A stretch of 64,000 nucleotides of DNA from Sphaerochaeta halotolerans (GTDB taxonomy: Bacteria > Spirochaetota > Spirochaetia > Sphaerochaetales > Sphaerochaetaceae): assembly GCF_003429665.1 (NCBI RefSeq), contig NZ_QUWK01000013.1, positions 25,341 through 89,340 of the forward strand. Reading direction: 5' to 3'. Both the position numbers and the translations under genes were made by a program. How positions within the stretch are numbered: position 1 is the stretch's first letter; every line of letters begins with the position of its first letter. The notes under the pieces were generated by a model. It made no database searches and was not told where the DNA came from. It saw only the letters and a list, made by a program, of their open reading frames with translations. Below, one piece after another: positions 1 through 8,396 of this stretch.

Positions 1-1
1 C

Positions 2-925
2 CCCGGCTGGTACAACACCATGGCATTCGAGCAACAAGCTCAGAAAGACGGCATGAAGGCAAGCTCGGTTTTCGGTGATGCATTCAGTACGGCCATCAAG
101 GAAGAGACCGCCCGGAAAATCAAGGAAGAACTTGGGCAGGTTGACCTGGTTATCTACAGCCTTGCAAGTCCCTTGAGAAACGATCCAGTTACTGGAGAGA
201 CCTACCGTTCAGTACTCAAACCCATAGGAAAACCATTTACCGCCCTCTCCGTAGACTTGGGTGATGATGTGGTCAAACAAGCTACCATAGACCCTGCCAC
301 TGATGAGCAGGTACAGGATACGATCAAGGTGATGGGTGGAGAGGACTGGATGCTCTGGATTGACTTTCTTCTCGCACAAAACCTTCTTGCAACAGGAGCC
401 ATGACAGTAGCTTACTCCTACATTGGCCCCAGGATCACCTACCCGGTCTACCGGGAAGGGACCATTGGAAAGGCGAAGGAACATTTGGAAAACAGTGCAA
501 GTGCATTGACCAATAAACTCGAAGCCATCGGTGGCAAGGCATTTGTATCGGTCAACAAAGCCCTTGTCACCCGCGCAAGCGCAGTTATTCCTGTCGTACC
601 TTTGTACATGGCACTGCTCTATCAAGTGATGAAAGAGAAACATATCCATGAGCACTGTACCCAGCAAATCTATCGCCTGTTCCACAGCCGACTGTACACC
701 AAAGATGAGATTCCCACCGACCAGGAAGGACGACTCAGGGTTGATGATTGGGAGATGCTTGAAGAGGTCCAGAAAGAGGTGGAACGCCGGTGGGCTCTCC
801 AAAAGGAAGGGCAACCGCTCTTGCAAGGGGACTTGGATGGGGTCATGGAGGAATATGAACACATCCATGGGTTCGGCTTCCCCGATATCGACTATCAAGC
901 AGACATTGATCCAAGAATTGTCTGA
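2..925 (+). CDS. fabV: Trans-2-enoyl-CoA/ACP reductase FabV (TER), 5' truncated by window
   Basis: This enzyme reduces trans-2-enoyl thioesters with NADH, in fatty-acid elongation or in butyryl-CoA-forming fermentation. The reading frame is open from base 2, so the start codon and the N-terminal Rossmann part lie outside the window; the family is normally about 400 residues and about 307 are present. The FabV/TER active-site pattern Tyr-X8-Lys is visible, with the Tyr codon at 449-451 and the Lys codon at 476-478. The segment GWYNT before the first internal Met and the C-terminal FGFPDIDY region also fit this family, which is best known from Treponema denticola. It is followed by its own terminator. 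Family assignment is secure; preference for CoA or ACP substrates cannot be read from the sequence. Confidence 0.95.
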   Translation, partial: PGWYNTMAFEQQAQKDGMKASSVFGDAFSTAIKEETARKIKEELGQVDLVIYSLASPLRNDPVTGETYRSVLKPIGKPFTALSVDLGDDVVKQATIDPATDEQVQDTIKVMGGEDWMLWIDFLLAQNLLATGAMTVAYSYIGPRITYPVYREGTIGKAKEHLENSASALTNKLEAIGGKAFVSVNKALVTRASAVIPVVPLYMALLYQVMKEKHIHEHCTQQIYRLFHSRLYTKDEIPTDQEGRLRVDDWEMLEEVQKEVERRWALQKEGQPLLQGDLDGVMEEYEHIHGFGFPDIDYQADIDPRIV

Positions 926-934
926 TTAGTACAT

Positions 935-970
935 GGGCAACTTCCTTTAGGAGGTTGCCTTTTCTTTCTA
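935..970 (+). terminator. Intrinsic terminator after fabV
   Basis: A hairpin of GGCAACTTCC with GGAGGTTGCC (936-959, one G-T pair) is followed by a T-rich run. It lies 10 bases after the fabV stop codon. Confidence 0.8.
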
Positions 971-1045
971 TAAGTTTCTATTTATTTGCTTTCTTTACTT
1001 CCTATCTCGGTCCTTTATTAGAGTTCATTATATAATACCCCCCTG

Positions 1046-1075
1046 TTCAAATACTACACGAATACATGGTATACT
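1046..1075 (+). promoter_or_regulatory. Possible promoter of the NMT1-type importer
   Basis: TTCAAA (1046-1051) and TATACT (1070-1075) are separated by 18 bases, about 50 bases before the first gene of the importer. The -35 match is weak. No thiamine-type riboswitch pattern was recognised in this leader. Confidence 0.3.
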
Positions 1076-1126
1076 CAGCCTCATCATTGCAAGTGTTTAT
1101 ACAGGTGTGATACATTTTTCTCATCT

Positions 1127-2068
1127 ATGAAACTACTCAGAATGCAAACCATGCTCATACTCATTCTCTCCTTGGCACTCATTGCCACAGGATGTGCAAA
1201 GGATGCGCAGCAAAGCGCATCAGAAAAAGCAGGACCAGAGCCAACACTGAAAGTTGGAATGATGAGTGCTGTTGATGCTGCACCGTTCTACCATGCACTC
1301 GAGGCAGGGTATTACGAGGATGAAGGCGTAGATGTTGAACTGGTACTCTTTACCAACGGACAGCATCGCCAGACTGCACTGCAAACCCAGCAGGTTGATG
1401 GCGCAATGAGCGACTTGGTAGCTCTCATCACCCAGAGCACGAGCGATTTTCGCTTGATCGGTACGCTCTCGACGGACGGGGCTTTCCCTTTGCTTGCCAC
1501 CGGACCTCTCACAGAGGGGACAACGGTAACGGCGGGAACGATGGAGATCAGCGTTACCAACTACCTCCTTGATGCATATCTTAAAGAGCGCTATGCAGTG
1601 GAGAAGGTGTTCATCAATGAAATTCCTGCTCGCCTGGAGGCAGTTGTCTCCGGTCAGTTGGATACAGGAATCTTCCCTGAGCCGTTTGCCAGTATTGGAG
1701 AACTCAGAAATCTGGAAAAACTCACGTTTGAGGGTATACCGAGAGAGAGCCTGAACATCATTGCTTTCACCGAGAAGGCGTTAGAGGGGAAAGAAAAACA
1801 GATAGCCGGGTTCCATAGAGCCTATGAGCGGGCAGTCAAAGATCTACAGCGTGACCCTGAGCTTGCCCGTACTGCTCTGATGAATGCAATTCCAGCCTTG
1901 CCTGAAGAGATACGCTCTACCATGGGACTTCCCACCTATCATACCCCCTCACTTCCCAGTGAATCCTTTACCGAGGAGATCATCTCATGGACTGAAGGCA
2001 TTACTGGAACCGAGTATACTGTCGGGCCCGAGGACCTCTTTGATGCGAGGTTTATAAACGCCTTATGA
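1127..2068 (+). CDS. ABC importer substrate-binding lipoprotein, NMT1/SsuA-like
   Basis: Captures a small substrate outside the membrane for the ATPase and permease encoded next. The N-terminus has a hydrophobic stretch ending in a lipobox, LIATGC, with the lipidated Cys at about residue 23. The mature part starts like NMT1/THI5/SsuA proteins (VGMMSAVDAAPFYHALEAGY, then a repeat-of-sensing pattern around residues 80-110). Length, 313 residues, is normal. Candidate substrates for this family are sulfonates, taurine, pyrimidine precursors of thiamine, or riboflavin; nothing here decides between them. The Shine-Dalgarno is poor, and in-frame ATGs at 1142 and 1151 are alternative starts. The stop overlaps the next gene by four bases, so translation is probably coupled. 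Confidence 0.8.
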   Translation: MKLLRMQTMLILILSLALIATGCAKDAQQSASEKAGPEPTLKVGMMSAVDAAPFYHALEAGYYEDEGVDVELVLFTNGQHRQTALQTQQVDGAMSDLVALITQSTSDFRLIGTLSTDGAFPLLATGPLTEGTTVTAGTMEISVTNYLLDAYLKERYAVEKVFINEIPARLEAVVSGQLDTGIFPEPFASIGELRNLEKLTFEGIPRESLNIIAFTEKALEGKEKQIAGFHRAYERAVKDLQRDPELARTALMNAIPALPEEIRSTMGLPTYHTPSLPSESFTEEIISWTEGITGTEYTVGPEDLFDARFINAL

Positions 2069-2763
2069 TACTCTCCCTCACCGATGCAAAGCTCGACTAT
2101 CCCAAAACCACCGCCTTCCAACACTTTTCCTTGACAGTTGAAGATGGAGAAATGGTCAGCATCATCGGACGGAGTGGGTGCGGTAAAACCAGTTTGCTCT
2201 ATACCATTGCTGGCCTGCTGCCTCTCTCTGGAGGGACTATGCAGAGGGCTTTTGGAAATGAGGGGGTCGCACTCATGTTCCAACAGGATCGACTCCTTCC
2301 CTGGAAACGTATCATCGACAATGTGTTGCTCGGCCTTTCCAAGGAAAAGACAGAAGAGGCTGCTACGTTTTTGCGTTCCATGGGACTGGGCACTGTGATG
2401 CATCACTATCCCCATGAACTCAGTGGCGGGATGCGGCAGCGTGTAGCGTTGGCAAGAGCATTAATTAGGAAGCCTAACATACTACTGCTTGATGAGCCCC
2501 TTGCCAGTCTTGATGAGCAGCAACGGGAGATGCTACAGAACGATATCAAGAAGTATGTAAGGGACCAAGGAATAACGCTTCTCCTTGTGACGCACAGCAT
2601 TCAGGAAGCGGTATTCATGGGAAGTAGGATTGTTATGATGACTAACAAAGGAGTTTCCTACGAGCTGAAGAACCAGCTCCATGACGATCCCAACCTCCGT
2701 ACCCGTGATGAGTTCTTCTCCATGCAGAAGACCTTGCGCCTCCACTTGGAGGCAACACGATGA
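2065..2763 (+). CDS. ABC importer ATPase, SsuB/TauB-like
   Basis: Cytoplasmic ATPase that powers the NMT1-type importer. All motifs of an active ABC domain are visible in order: Walker A GRSGCGKTS (about residue 34), Q-loop FQQDRLLPW, signature LSGGMRQRVALARAL, Walker B ILLLDEPLASLD and switch His in LLVTHS. The 232-residue length is typical of SsuB/TauB/ThiZ proteins. It overlaps the genes on both sides by four bases (ATGA), which makes a tight three-gene operon. Substrate remains unknown. Confidence 0.9.
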   Translation: MILSLTDAKLDYPKTTAFQHFSLTVEDGEMVSIIGRSGCGKTSLLYTIAGLLPLSGGTMQRAFGNEGVALMFQQDRLLPWKRIIDNVLLGLSKEKTEEAATFLRSMGLGTVMHHYPHELSGGMRQRVALARALIRKPNILLLDEPLASLDEQQREMLQNDIKKYVRDQGITLLLVTHSIQEAVFMGSRIVMMTNKGVSYELKNQLHDDPNLRTRDEFFSMQKTLRLHLEATR

Positions 2764-3491
2764 AATACCTAAGAGGAATGGGTGTTGTATTGTTGCTCTG
2801 GTACGTAGCAGCATTTCTCATCTCGTCCCCGGTCATTCCATTCCCCCACTCTGTCTTCATCTATACTCTGGATCAATTTGTTCCCCAGGAGATGCACCTG
2901 CATCTCCTCTATTCCCTCTACAGAATACTCTTGGGATTGTTCATTGCGCTCTTCTTTGCCATTCCCACGGGGATGATCGCAGGAAGAGTGCCTGCACTTG
3001 ACCGCTTGATCTCCCCGGTTCTCTATCTGCTCTATCCACTACCGAAGATTGCTTTTCTGCCTGTGTTCATGGTGTTGCTGGGTATCGGGGACCTCTCCAA
3101 GATCATCTTGATTGCCATCATTATCTATTTCCCTGCCTCCGTAACCATACGGGATGGAGTGAAAGAAATTCCGTTTGAATTCCTCCAATTGGCAGTGGCC
3201 TACCACCTGAGCAGAAAACAAGTCCTTAAGGACATTATCTGGCCTGCAATACTGCCACGTATTTTCTCTTCCCTACGAATCACACTGGGCATTTCTCTCT
3301 CTGTGTTGTTCATAAGCGAGACCTATGCAGCATCCTATGGGCTCGGGTACTCAATCATGAACTACTGGGTCATGGCCCAGTATACAGGCATGTATGCTGC
3401 AATCATGCTGCTCAGTCTTCTTGGGTTACTGCTCTACATCATTGTGGATTGGGCTGAGAGACTCTGTGTGCATCCACGGGCGAATATGTAG
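2760..3491 (+). CDS. ABC importer permease, SsuC/TauC-like
   Basis: Inner-membrane permease of the NMT1-type importer, 243 residues with about six hydrophobic segments. The cytoplasmic loop that docks on the ATPase is recognisable around residues 120-165 (IRDGVKEIPFEFLQLAVAY, then a conserved WPAILPRI). It is the last gene of the operon and starts within the stop region of the ATPase gene. Confidence 0.88.
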   Translation: MKYLRGMGVVLLLWYVAAFLISSPVIPFPHSVFIYTLDQFVPQEMHLHLLYSLYRILLGLFIALFFAIPTGMIAGRVPALDRLISPVLYLLYPLPKIAFLPVFMVLLGIGDLSKIILIAIIIYFPASVTIRDGVKEIPFEFLQLAVAYHLSRKQVLKDIIWPAILPRIFSSLRITLGISLSVLFISETYAASYGLGYSIMNYWVMAQYTGMYAAIMLLSLLGLLLYIIVDWAERLCVHPRANM

Positions 3492-3514
3492 CAGCCTCCC
3501 AATTGAGAGGCTGC
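3491..3514. terminator. Hairpin between convergent genes
   Basis: GCAGCCTC (3491-3498) and GAGGCTGC (3507-3514) form an eight-base-pair stem between the convergent importer operon and the isomerase gene. The T-tract is weak on the plus strand, so a bidirectional or rho-assisted end is possible. Confidence 0.55.
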
Positions 3515-3548
3515 CTTACCAACCTAAAAGAACGCTTATGCAATAGTT

Positions 3549-4523
3549 CTATTTGAAGAAGGTTTTTCGGATCCAGCGTTGTGATTCGACGGCATTTCCT
3601 TTTGTAAGCAAATCCCTGATCTCTTCCATTACCTGATCACTCAACTTCTCCTCAATCATTCGCAGGAACTCTACACTCTCGCGTAGCGCACCCTGTCCAT
3701 CTTCACGATACGGATACTGGTCCATCGAAAGCCACCCATCATACTTGGTTTCTTTCAGCCAGAAAAGCATTTCAATATATCTCGGGAAATGCACCGACCC
3801 GACAATCATATCATCATCCCAGGTTCCATAGTTGTCATTGAAATGCATGTGGAACAGCTTTCTTCCGTACTCCTGGAGAATGACAATGGACTCAGCCACA
3901 TTCTCCCCTGCGACGAACGCATGACCGGTATCAATGCAGACACCCACGTTATCCAGCTTGGTCTCCTTTGCAAGCAACAGGGTATCTGAAGCTCTGGCCA
4001 TGAAGCTGAAATTTCGTGGTTCTTTTGGCTTATATTCAAGTGCAAACCTGATATCTGGAGCAGCTGTTGCCACTGTTTGGATGGCATCTTTCAACCAGGC
4101 ACGCTCCTGTACCAGATTGGATTGCAGTGTATAGTCGTATCCATCCTGCCCCGGCCAGATATTCAGTGTTTTGCAGTTCAGCTTCCTGGCCATTTCTACA
4201 CAGTCGAATGTATAGTCCAGTGCTTGCTTGCGTATTTCACTATCCTTTGCTGCAAGACACCCTTTCCCCCATCGTTTCTGACTGAAATGATCTGGAATAA
4301 TGGAAACACACTCTAGGCCATACCTATCGAGCAATTCACCAACTTCATCGACATTCTCTGGAGCAACATCCCACGTTCCTACCAGCTCGACACCTTCAAC
4401 ACCCTCAATTTCGGATGCCTGTTTGATCAATTCAGCTTTGGGAATCTCATCCTTGTACCCTGAAGAAAGAAACCTGTCACAGGTGTTCCCTAAGTTTCCT
4501 AGAATAATTGAATACTTACTCAT
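3549..4523 (-). CDS. Sugar-phosphate isomerase/epimerase-like TIM-barrel protein
   Basis: Predicted cytoplasmic enzyme of the xylose-isomerase-like TIM-barrel (AP endonuclease 2) family, 324 residues. Family-typical strands with probable metal ligands are visible: ALEYKPKEPR (Glu), VCIDTGHAF (Asp, His), LFHMHFNDN (His) and WLSMDQYPYREDG (Asp). Members isomerise or epimerise sugars and keto-acids or act on inositol-type compounds; the exact substrate cannot be told. A GGAGG ribosome site precedes the ATG. It lies 16 bases after a LacI-type regulator and is divergent from a ribose-type importer, so it probably processes the imported sugar. Confidence 0.8.
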   Translation of the reverse strand: MSKYSIILGNLGNTCDRFLSSGYKDEIPKAELIKQASEIEGVEGVELVGTWDVAPENVDEVGELLDRYGLECVSIIPDHFSQKRWGKGCLAAKDSEIRKQALDYTFDCVEMARKLNCKTLNIWPGQDGYDYTLQSNLVQERAWLKDAIQTVATAAPDIRFALEYKPKEPRNFSFMARASDTLLLAKETKLDNVGVCIDTGHAFVAGENVAESIVILQEYGRKLFHMHFNDNYGTWDDDMIVGSVHFPRYIEMLFWLKETKYDGWLSMDQYPYREDGQGALRESVEFLRMIEEKLSDQVMEEIRDLLTKGNAVESQRWIRKTFFK

Positions 4524-4539
4524 GACGTGTACCTCCTTG

Positions 4540-5559
4540 TCATGTTCTTCTCATAACACTATCCCTAACCACCAAGTTCCCTTGGACAAGCCAGGTGGAT
4601 GGTTCCAGCACCCATTTTGTTTTTATTTTTTCGAGTAGTACGTGTACTGCCTTCTCTCCGATTCGTCTTGTTGGAATTTTCACGGTTGTTAGATGGGGCT
4701 CCATCATTGCTGCCATCGGAAGGTCATCAAAACCGACAACTGAAACATCTCTTGGAATTCTATATTTCTTTTCTTTCAATGCTTTTATCACCCCAAAAGC
4801 AGCTACATCATTGTAGCAGAACAAAGCTTCTGGCAGCAAAGGCTCATTATCAAGATACGCTTTCATTGTTTGGTATGCACCATCAAAACCTGGTTCTACA
4901 GAAATGAAGGAAGCCTCATCCATCTGGAGGCGGTTATGGGCCATAGCAAGTGCAAAGCCTCGTTCACGCAGTACAATATTCCCTGATTTCATGGAACTGG
5001 TAACCATCTGTATTCTCACGTGGCCATATGATACCAGATGATCAATCACTTGATATACTGCATTAATATTTGCCATATCCACAAAATCGCAGGCAACTTG
5101 GTCAAAGAAGGTATCAATTACCACAAAGGGAACACTACATGAATGTAGAATCTCCAGGTCAGATTCATCTAATTCTGTACCTATACATACTACTCCTTTG
5201 GGGTGTCTTCTCTGAATCTCTTCTACACAACCTTGAAGCGTACTACATTGGGTCTCAAATATTTCAAACTGATATCCTTCAGCACTGACAGCTTTGTTGA
5301 TACTATCGATATAGTCCATGATGAAAACGCTCTGGTCTTGATTCAACAGCAATCCATGTTTTCTGAGTCGGGCGAGTAAAATCGGGCCATTACTGGGACT
5401 ACTCATTGGACGGTCCCCAGGCACTCGATAATTCATTTCTCGTGCCAAGGCAATAATCCGCATGCGCGTTTCATGACTCACACCACGATGACCATTTAAC
5501 GCAAGGGAGACGGTTGTTTTTGACACTCCAGCCTTCTTGGCTATCTCTTTAATTCCCAT
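4540..5559 (-). CDS. LacI-family transcriptional regulator of the ribose-type importer locus
   Basis: DNA-binding repressor or activator controlling this sugar locus. The N-terminus MGIKEIAKKAGVSKTTVSLA is a textbook LacI helix-turn-helix, followed by the hinge and a periplasmic-binding-protein-like sensor domain (VVIDTFFDQ, VVGFDDLP). The frame is open 36 bases further up to a TTG at 5593-5595, but that TTGACA looks like a -35 box, and the helix-turn-helix begins at the ATG of 5557-5559, so that start is chosen. It is co-transcribed with the isomerase gene and divergent from the importer. A large inverted repeat lies just upstream. Confidence 0.9.
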   Translation of the reverse strand: MGIKEIAKKAGVSKTTVSLALNGHRGVSHETRMRIIALAREMNYRVPGDRPMSSPSNGPILLARLRKHGLLLNQDQSVFIMDYIDSINKAVSAEGYQFEIFETQCSTLQGCVEEIQRRHPKGVVCIGTELDESDLEILHSCSVPFVVIDTFFDQVACDFVDMANINAVYQVIDHLVSYGHVRIQMVTSSMKSGNIVLRERGFALAMAHNRLQMDEASFISVEPGFDGAYQTMKAYLDNEPLLPEALFCYNDVAAFGVIKALKEKKYRIPRDVSVVGFDDLPMAAMMEPHLTTVKIPTRRIGEKAVHVLLEKIKTKWVLEPSTWLVQGNLVVRDSVMRRT

Positions 5560-5593
5560 ATATACAGAAGTATCACGCGTAGGAATTCCTGTC

Positions 5594-5624
5594 AAATAGT
5601 TTATTAAATTTTGCTAAACTATTT
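5594..5624. promoter_or_regulatory. Inverted repeat, candidate LacI-type operator
   Basis: Perfect ten-base arms AAATAGTTTA (5594-5603) and TAAACTATTT (5615-5624) with an 11-base spacer lie directly upstream of the regulator gene and overlap its possible TTGACA -35 box. This position suits autoregulation. The long spacer is unusual for LacI operators. Confidence 0.45.
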
Positions 5625-5722
5625 TATTATTATTACAATTCTTTCATGATTTATGTGTTTTTAGCATTATTTTTCTTTTCTATGTGTTATTTTATCATTT
5701 CTTCCTAACAAGTTAATTATAT

Positions 5723-5751
5723 TTGACTTCTCGATAATGCGGCGTTAGAAT
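5723..5751 (+). promoter_or_regulatory. Sigma-70-type promoter of the ribose-type importer
   Basis: TTGACT (5723-5728), 17-base spacer, TAGAAT (5746-5751). An AAAGGAGG ribosome site at 5767-5774 precedes the ATG at 5783. Confidence 0.7.
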
Positions 5752-5782
5752 TCAAATACGTACTGTAAAGGAGGACTACAGA

Positions 5783-6787
5783 ATGAAAAAAATTCTTGCT
5801 TTCGCGTTGATTGTTTTGCTTTTAGGACCAACTCTGTTTGCTGCAGGGCAAGCAGAGAAGAAAACAGGCTATGAGATTGTAGTAGTACCTAAGGATGCTT
5901 CAAACCCATGGTTCGTGCGAATGAAAGTTGGTGTAGATGAGTATGCCAAAGAAACCGGCTTGAATGTATATCAGAGAGGAACTGCTCAGATTGATGCAAC
6001 ATTACAGGCCCAGTTGGTACAAGACTTGATTGCACAGGGAGTAGATGCTATTTGTGTCGTCCCAGTAGATCTTGAGTCATTGGAACCGGTGCTTGGTCAA
6101 GCAAGGGATGCTGGGATTGTGGTAATTGCACATGAAGGTGCTGACCTCGAGAACGTTGACTATGATATTGAAGCCTTCAGCAACGCTGGATATGGCGCAT
6201 TCATCATGGACAACCTTGCAGAGGCAATGGGCGGCGAAGGATTGTACACCACCATGGTTGCATCCCTTACCAATGGTTCCCACAATGAATGGGCCAATGC
6301 AGGTGTCGCACATCAGAAAGCAACATACCCCAAGATGAAGCTTCTGGAACAAGAACCCAGAGTTGAATCAAACGATAATGGTGATGTTGCTTACAATGTA
6401 GCCAAGGAGCTTTTCAAGAAGTATCCCAATCTGAAGGGAGTTATGGGGACCTCTTCATATGATGCTCCGGGTGTTGCAAGAGCCATTCAGGAATTGGGCT
6501 TGGTAGACAAGGCTTTCACGTCAGGTACCGGTATGCCTCTTGATAACGCTGAACTGCTTGAGAGCGGCGTCGTCAAGTCACTTACCCTCTGGGATCCTGC
6601 ACTTGCAGGAAAAGCAATGATTTCTCTTGCTGTCAAGGTATTGGACGGCGAAGAAATCACAGAACCAGTGGATCTGGGTGTGGAAGGATACACCAACATG
6701 ATGTTCAGGAAAGGCAGTAGCACTGTTCTTGAAGGTGAAGGCTGGATCGTTATCAACGCTGATAATGTCTATGACTTTGGTTTCTAA
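5783..6787 (+). CDS. Sugar ABC importer substrate-binding protein (RbsB/LsrB-like)
   Basis: Extracytoplasmic binding protein for a sugar, 334 residues. A signal peptide (Lys-Lys, hydrophobic core, LFAAGQAEKK) is followed by a two-lobe Peripla_BP_4 fold. The start IVVVPKDASNPWFVRMKVG and the segment LIAQGVDAICVVPVD are typical of ribose, rhamnose and AI-2 binding proteins. It heads the operon and is separated from the ATPase by a strong hairpin, which fits the usual excess of binding protein over membrane parts. Substrate unknown; a pentose, deoxysugar or similar is likely. Confidence 0.9.
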   Translation: MKKILAFALIVLLLGPTLFAAGQAEKKTGYEIVVVPKDASNPWFVRMKVGVDEYAKETGLNVYQRGTAQIDATLQAQLVQDLIAQGVDAICVVPVDLESLEPVLGQARDAGIVVIAHEGADLENVDYDIEAFSNAGYGAFIMDNLAEAMGGEGLYTTMVASLTNGSHNEWANAGVAHQKATYPKMKLLEQEPRVESNDNGDVAYNVAKELFKKYPNLKGVMGTSSYDAPGVARAIQELGLVDKAFTSGTGMPLDNAELLESGVVKSLTLWDPALAGKAMISLAVKVLDGEEITEPVDLGVEGYTNMMFRKGSSTVLEGEGWIVINADNVYDFGF

Positions 6788-6804
6788 GGATTGCTTCTAA
6801 GAAG

Positions 6805-6841
6805 GATTGCCCTGCAGAATTCGAAATTTCGCAGGGCAATC
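6805..6841 (+). terminator. Intercistronic hairpin after the binding-protein gene
   Basis: Eleven-base perfect arms GATTGCCCTGC (6805-6815) and GCAGGGCAATC (6831-6841) lie between binding protein and ATPase genes. There is little T-tract, so partial termination or mRNA 3'-end protection is likely rather than full stop. Confidence 0.65.
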
Positions 6842-6899
6842 TTCATTTAGTAGAGACATATCTGATGAACAGAACTGCACAAGAAGGGAGGAATGAGCC

Positions 6900-8384
6900 A
6901 TGTCGGAGAGCCTACTCGAGACCGTAGGTATATACAAATCATTTGTGGGAGTGCAGGCGCTCAAGAATGTATCGTTCAGTATGCAGCCCGGAGAGATTCA
7001 TTGCCTTGCCGGAGAGAACGGAAGTGGGAAATCCACACTGATCAAAGTTATCAGTGGTGTATATACACCAGATGCGGGGCATATAGAGTTTCAGGGAAAG
7101 CAATACAAGAAGATTAGCCCGATTGATGCCATCAACAACGGGATTCAGGTAATATACCAAGACTTTTCTGTTTTTCCCAATTTAACAGTCATGGAAAACC
7201 TTGCTTTCAACAATGAACTTGCGGAAGGCCGACGGCTTGTAAATTGGAAACGAATGAAAAGCATTGCGGAAGAAGCGCTCTCGAAAATCAATGTTTCAAT
7301 TGACTTGGATGCCTATGTGGGGACCCTCTCTGTCGCTGAAAAACAAATGATTGCAATCAGTCGCGCATTAATGCAAGATGCGAGACTGATCATCATGGAT
7401 GAACCTACCACAGCCCTTACTAAAAAAGAGGTTACCAATCTTTTCGAGATTATCACCCAGCTCAAAGCACAAGGTATAGCCACCCTCTTCGTCAGCCACA
7501 AATTGAATGAAGTGTTCGAGATATCAGAACGGTTTACCATTCTACGAAGTGGTGAAGTAGTGGCATCTGGAGCAACCTCGGATCTAGATGACAGAAAATT
7601 CTCTTTCTATATGACTGGACGCGAATTTGAGAAACGAAACTTTAAGGCTGAAAATGTTTCCAAGAATCCCATTTTTAGAGCAGAGAAAGCAGGGTTGTCT
7701 AATCATTTTTCAGATATTTCATTTTCGCTTCGCCAAGGAGAGATTATTGGTATTACCGGACTCTTGGATTCAGGACGAACAGAATTAGCCCTCTCCATGT
7801 TTGGTGTCAGGCCAATCGATAAAGGCACGTTCTTCGTGGATGAAAAACCGGTTTCCATACGGAGTCCACGAGATGCAATCAATTATGATATTGGCTATGT
7901 CCCAGAAGATCGTTTGAGTGAGGGCCTGTTCCTTTCACAAAGTATTGCAGATAACATCGTCATTTCTAAAATTGACCAACTCACTAAGAAAGCAGGGGTT
8001 CTTGACAAAGAGCAACGTTCCAAGGAGGTTGCCCGATGGGTGGAGAACCTTGCTATTGCTACACCGGATGCAAACAACGCAAGTCAGACTCTTTCAGGAG
8101 GCAACCAGCAGAGAATCGTGCTTGCAAAATGGCTTGCCTGTAATCCAAGGATTTTGGTTATGAACGGACCTACGGTTGGAGTAGATATCGGATCAAAACA
8201 TGATATCCATGGTATTCTCCATGATTTGGCGAAGAACGGGATTGGCATCATCATCTTCAGTGACGACCTTCCTGAGGTGATAGAAAATTGTTCCCGTATA
8301 CTGGTCATGAAGAATGGGACCATTGTTACGGAACTCTCACCAGAGAACACTGATGAGAAAATGATTTTGTCATATATGTTGTAG
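6900..8384 (+). CDS. Sugar ABC importer ATPase, two domains (RbsA/XylG-like)
   Basis: Energises the ribose-type importer; two fused ABC domains in 494 residues. Domain 1 is canonical: Walker A GENGSGKST (about residue 40), signature-like LSVAEKQMIAISRAL, Walker B LIIMDEPTTAL and VSHK. Domain 2 is degenerate: the Walker A region reads GLLDSGRTELA, the signature LSGGNQQRIVLAKWL is intact, but the Walker B region reads ILVMNGPTVGVD, with Asn-Gly where Asp-Glu is expected. The second site is therefore probably non-hydrolytic. The ATG at 6900 is preferred over 6893 because GGGAGG stands at the right distance. Confidence 0.92.
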   Translation: MSESLLETVGIYKSFVGVQALKNVSFSMQPGEIHCLAGENGSGKSTLIKVISGVYTPDAGHIEFQGKQYKKISPIDAINNGIQVIYQDFSVFPNLTVMENLAFNNELAEGRRLVNWKRMKSIAEEALSKINVSIDLDAYVGTLSVAEKQMIAISRALMQDARLIIMDEPTTALTKKEVTNLFEIITQLKAQGIATLFVSHKLNEVFEISERFTILRSGEVVASGATSDLDDRKFSFYMTGREFEKRNFKAENVSKNPIFRAEKAGLSNHFSDISFSLRQGEIIGITGLLDSGRTELALSMFGVRPIDKGTFFVDEKPVSIRSPRDAINYDIGYVPEDRLSEGLFLSQSIADNIVISKIDQLTKKAGVLDKEQRSKEVARWVENLAIATPDANNASQTLSGGNQQRIVLAKWLACNPRILVMNGPTVGVDIGSKHDIHGILHDLAKNGIGIIIFSDDLPEVIENCSRILVMKNGTIVTELSPENTDEKMILSYML

Positions 8385-8396
8385 GGAGGCATTACG

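Noticed and set aside
209..898. Minus-strand frame opposite fabV
   Set aside because: Shadow of the well-supported fabV frame.
1000..1126. Thiamine riboswitch before the NMT1-type importer
   Set aside because: Looked for because this family can carry thiamine precursors. No TPP-type conserved motifs were seen.
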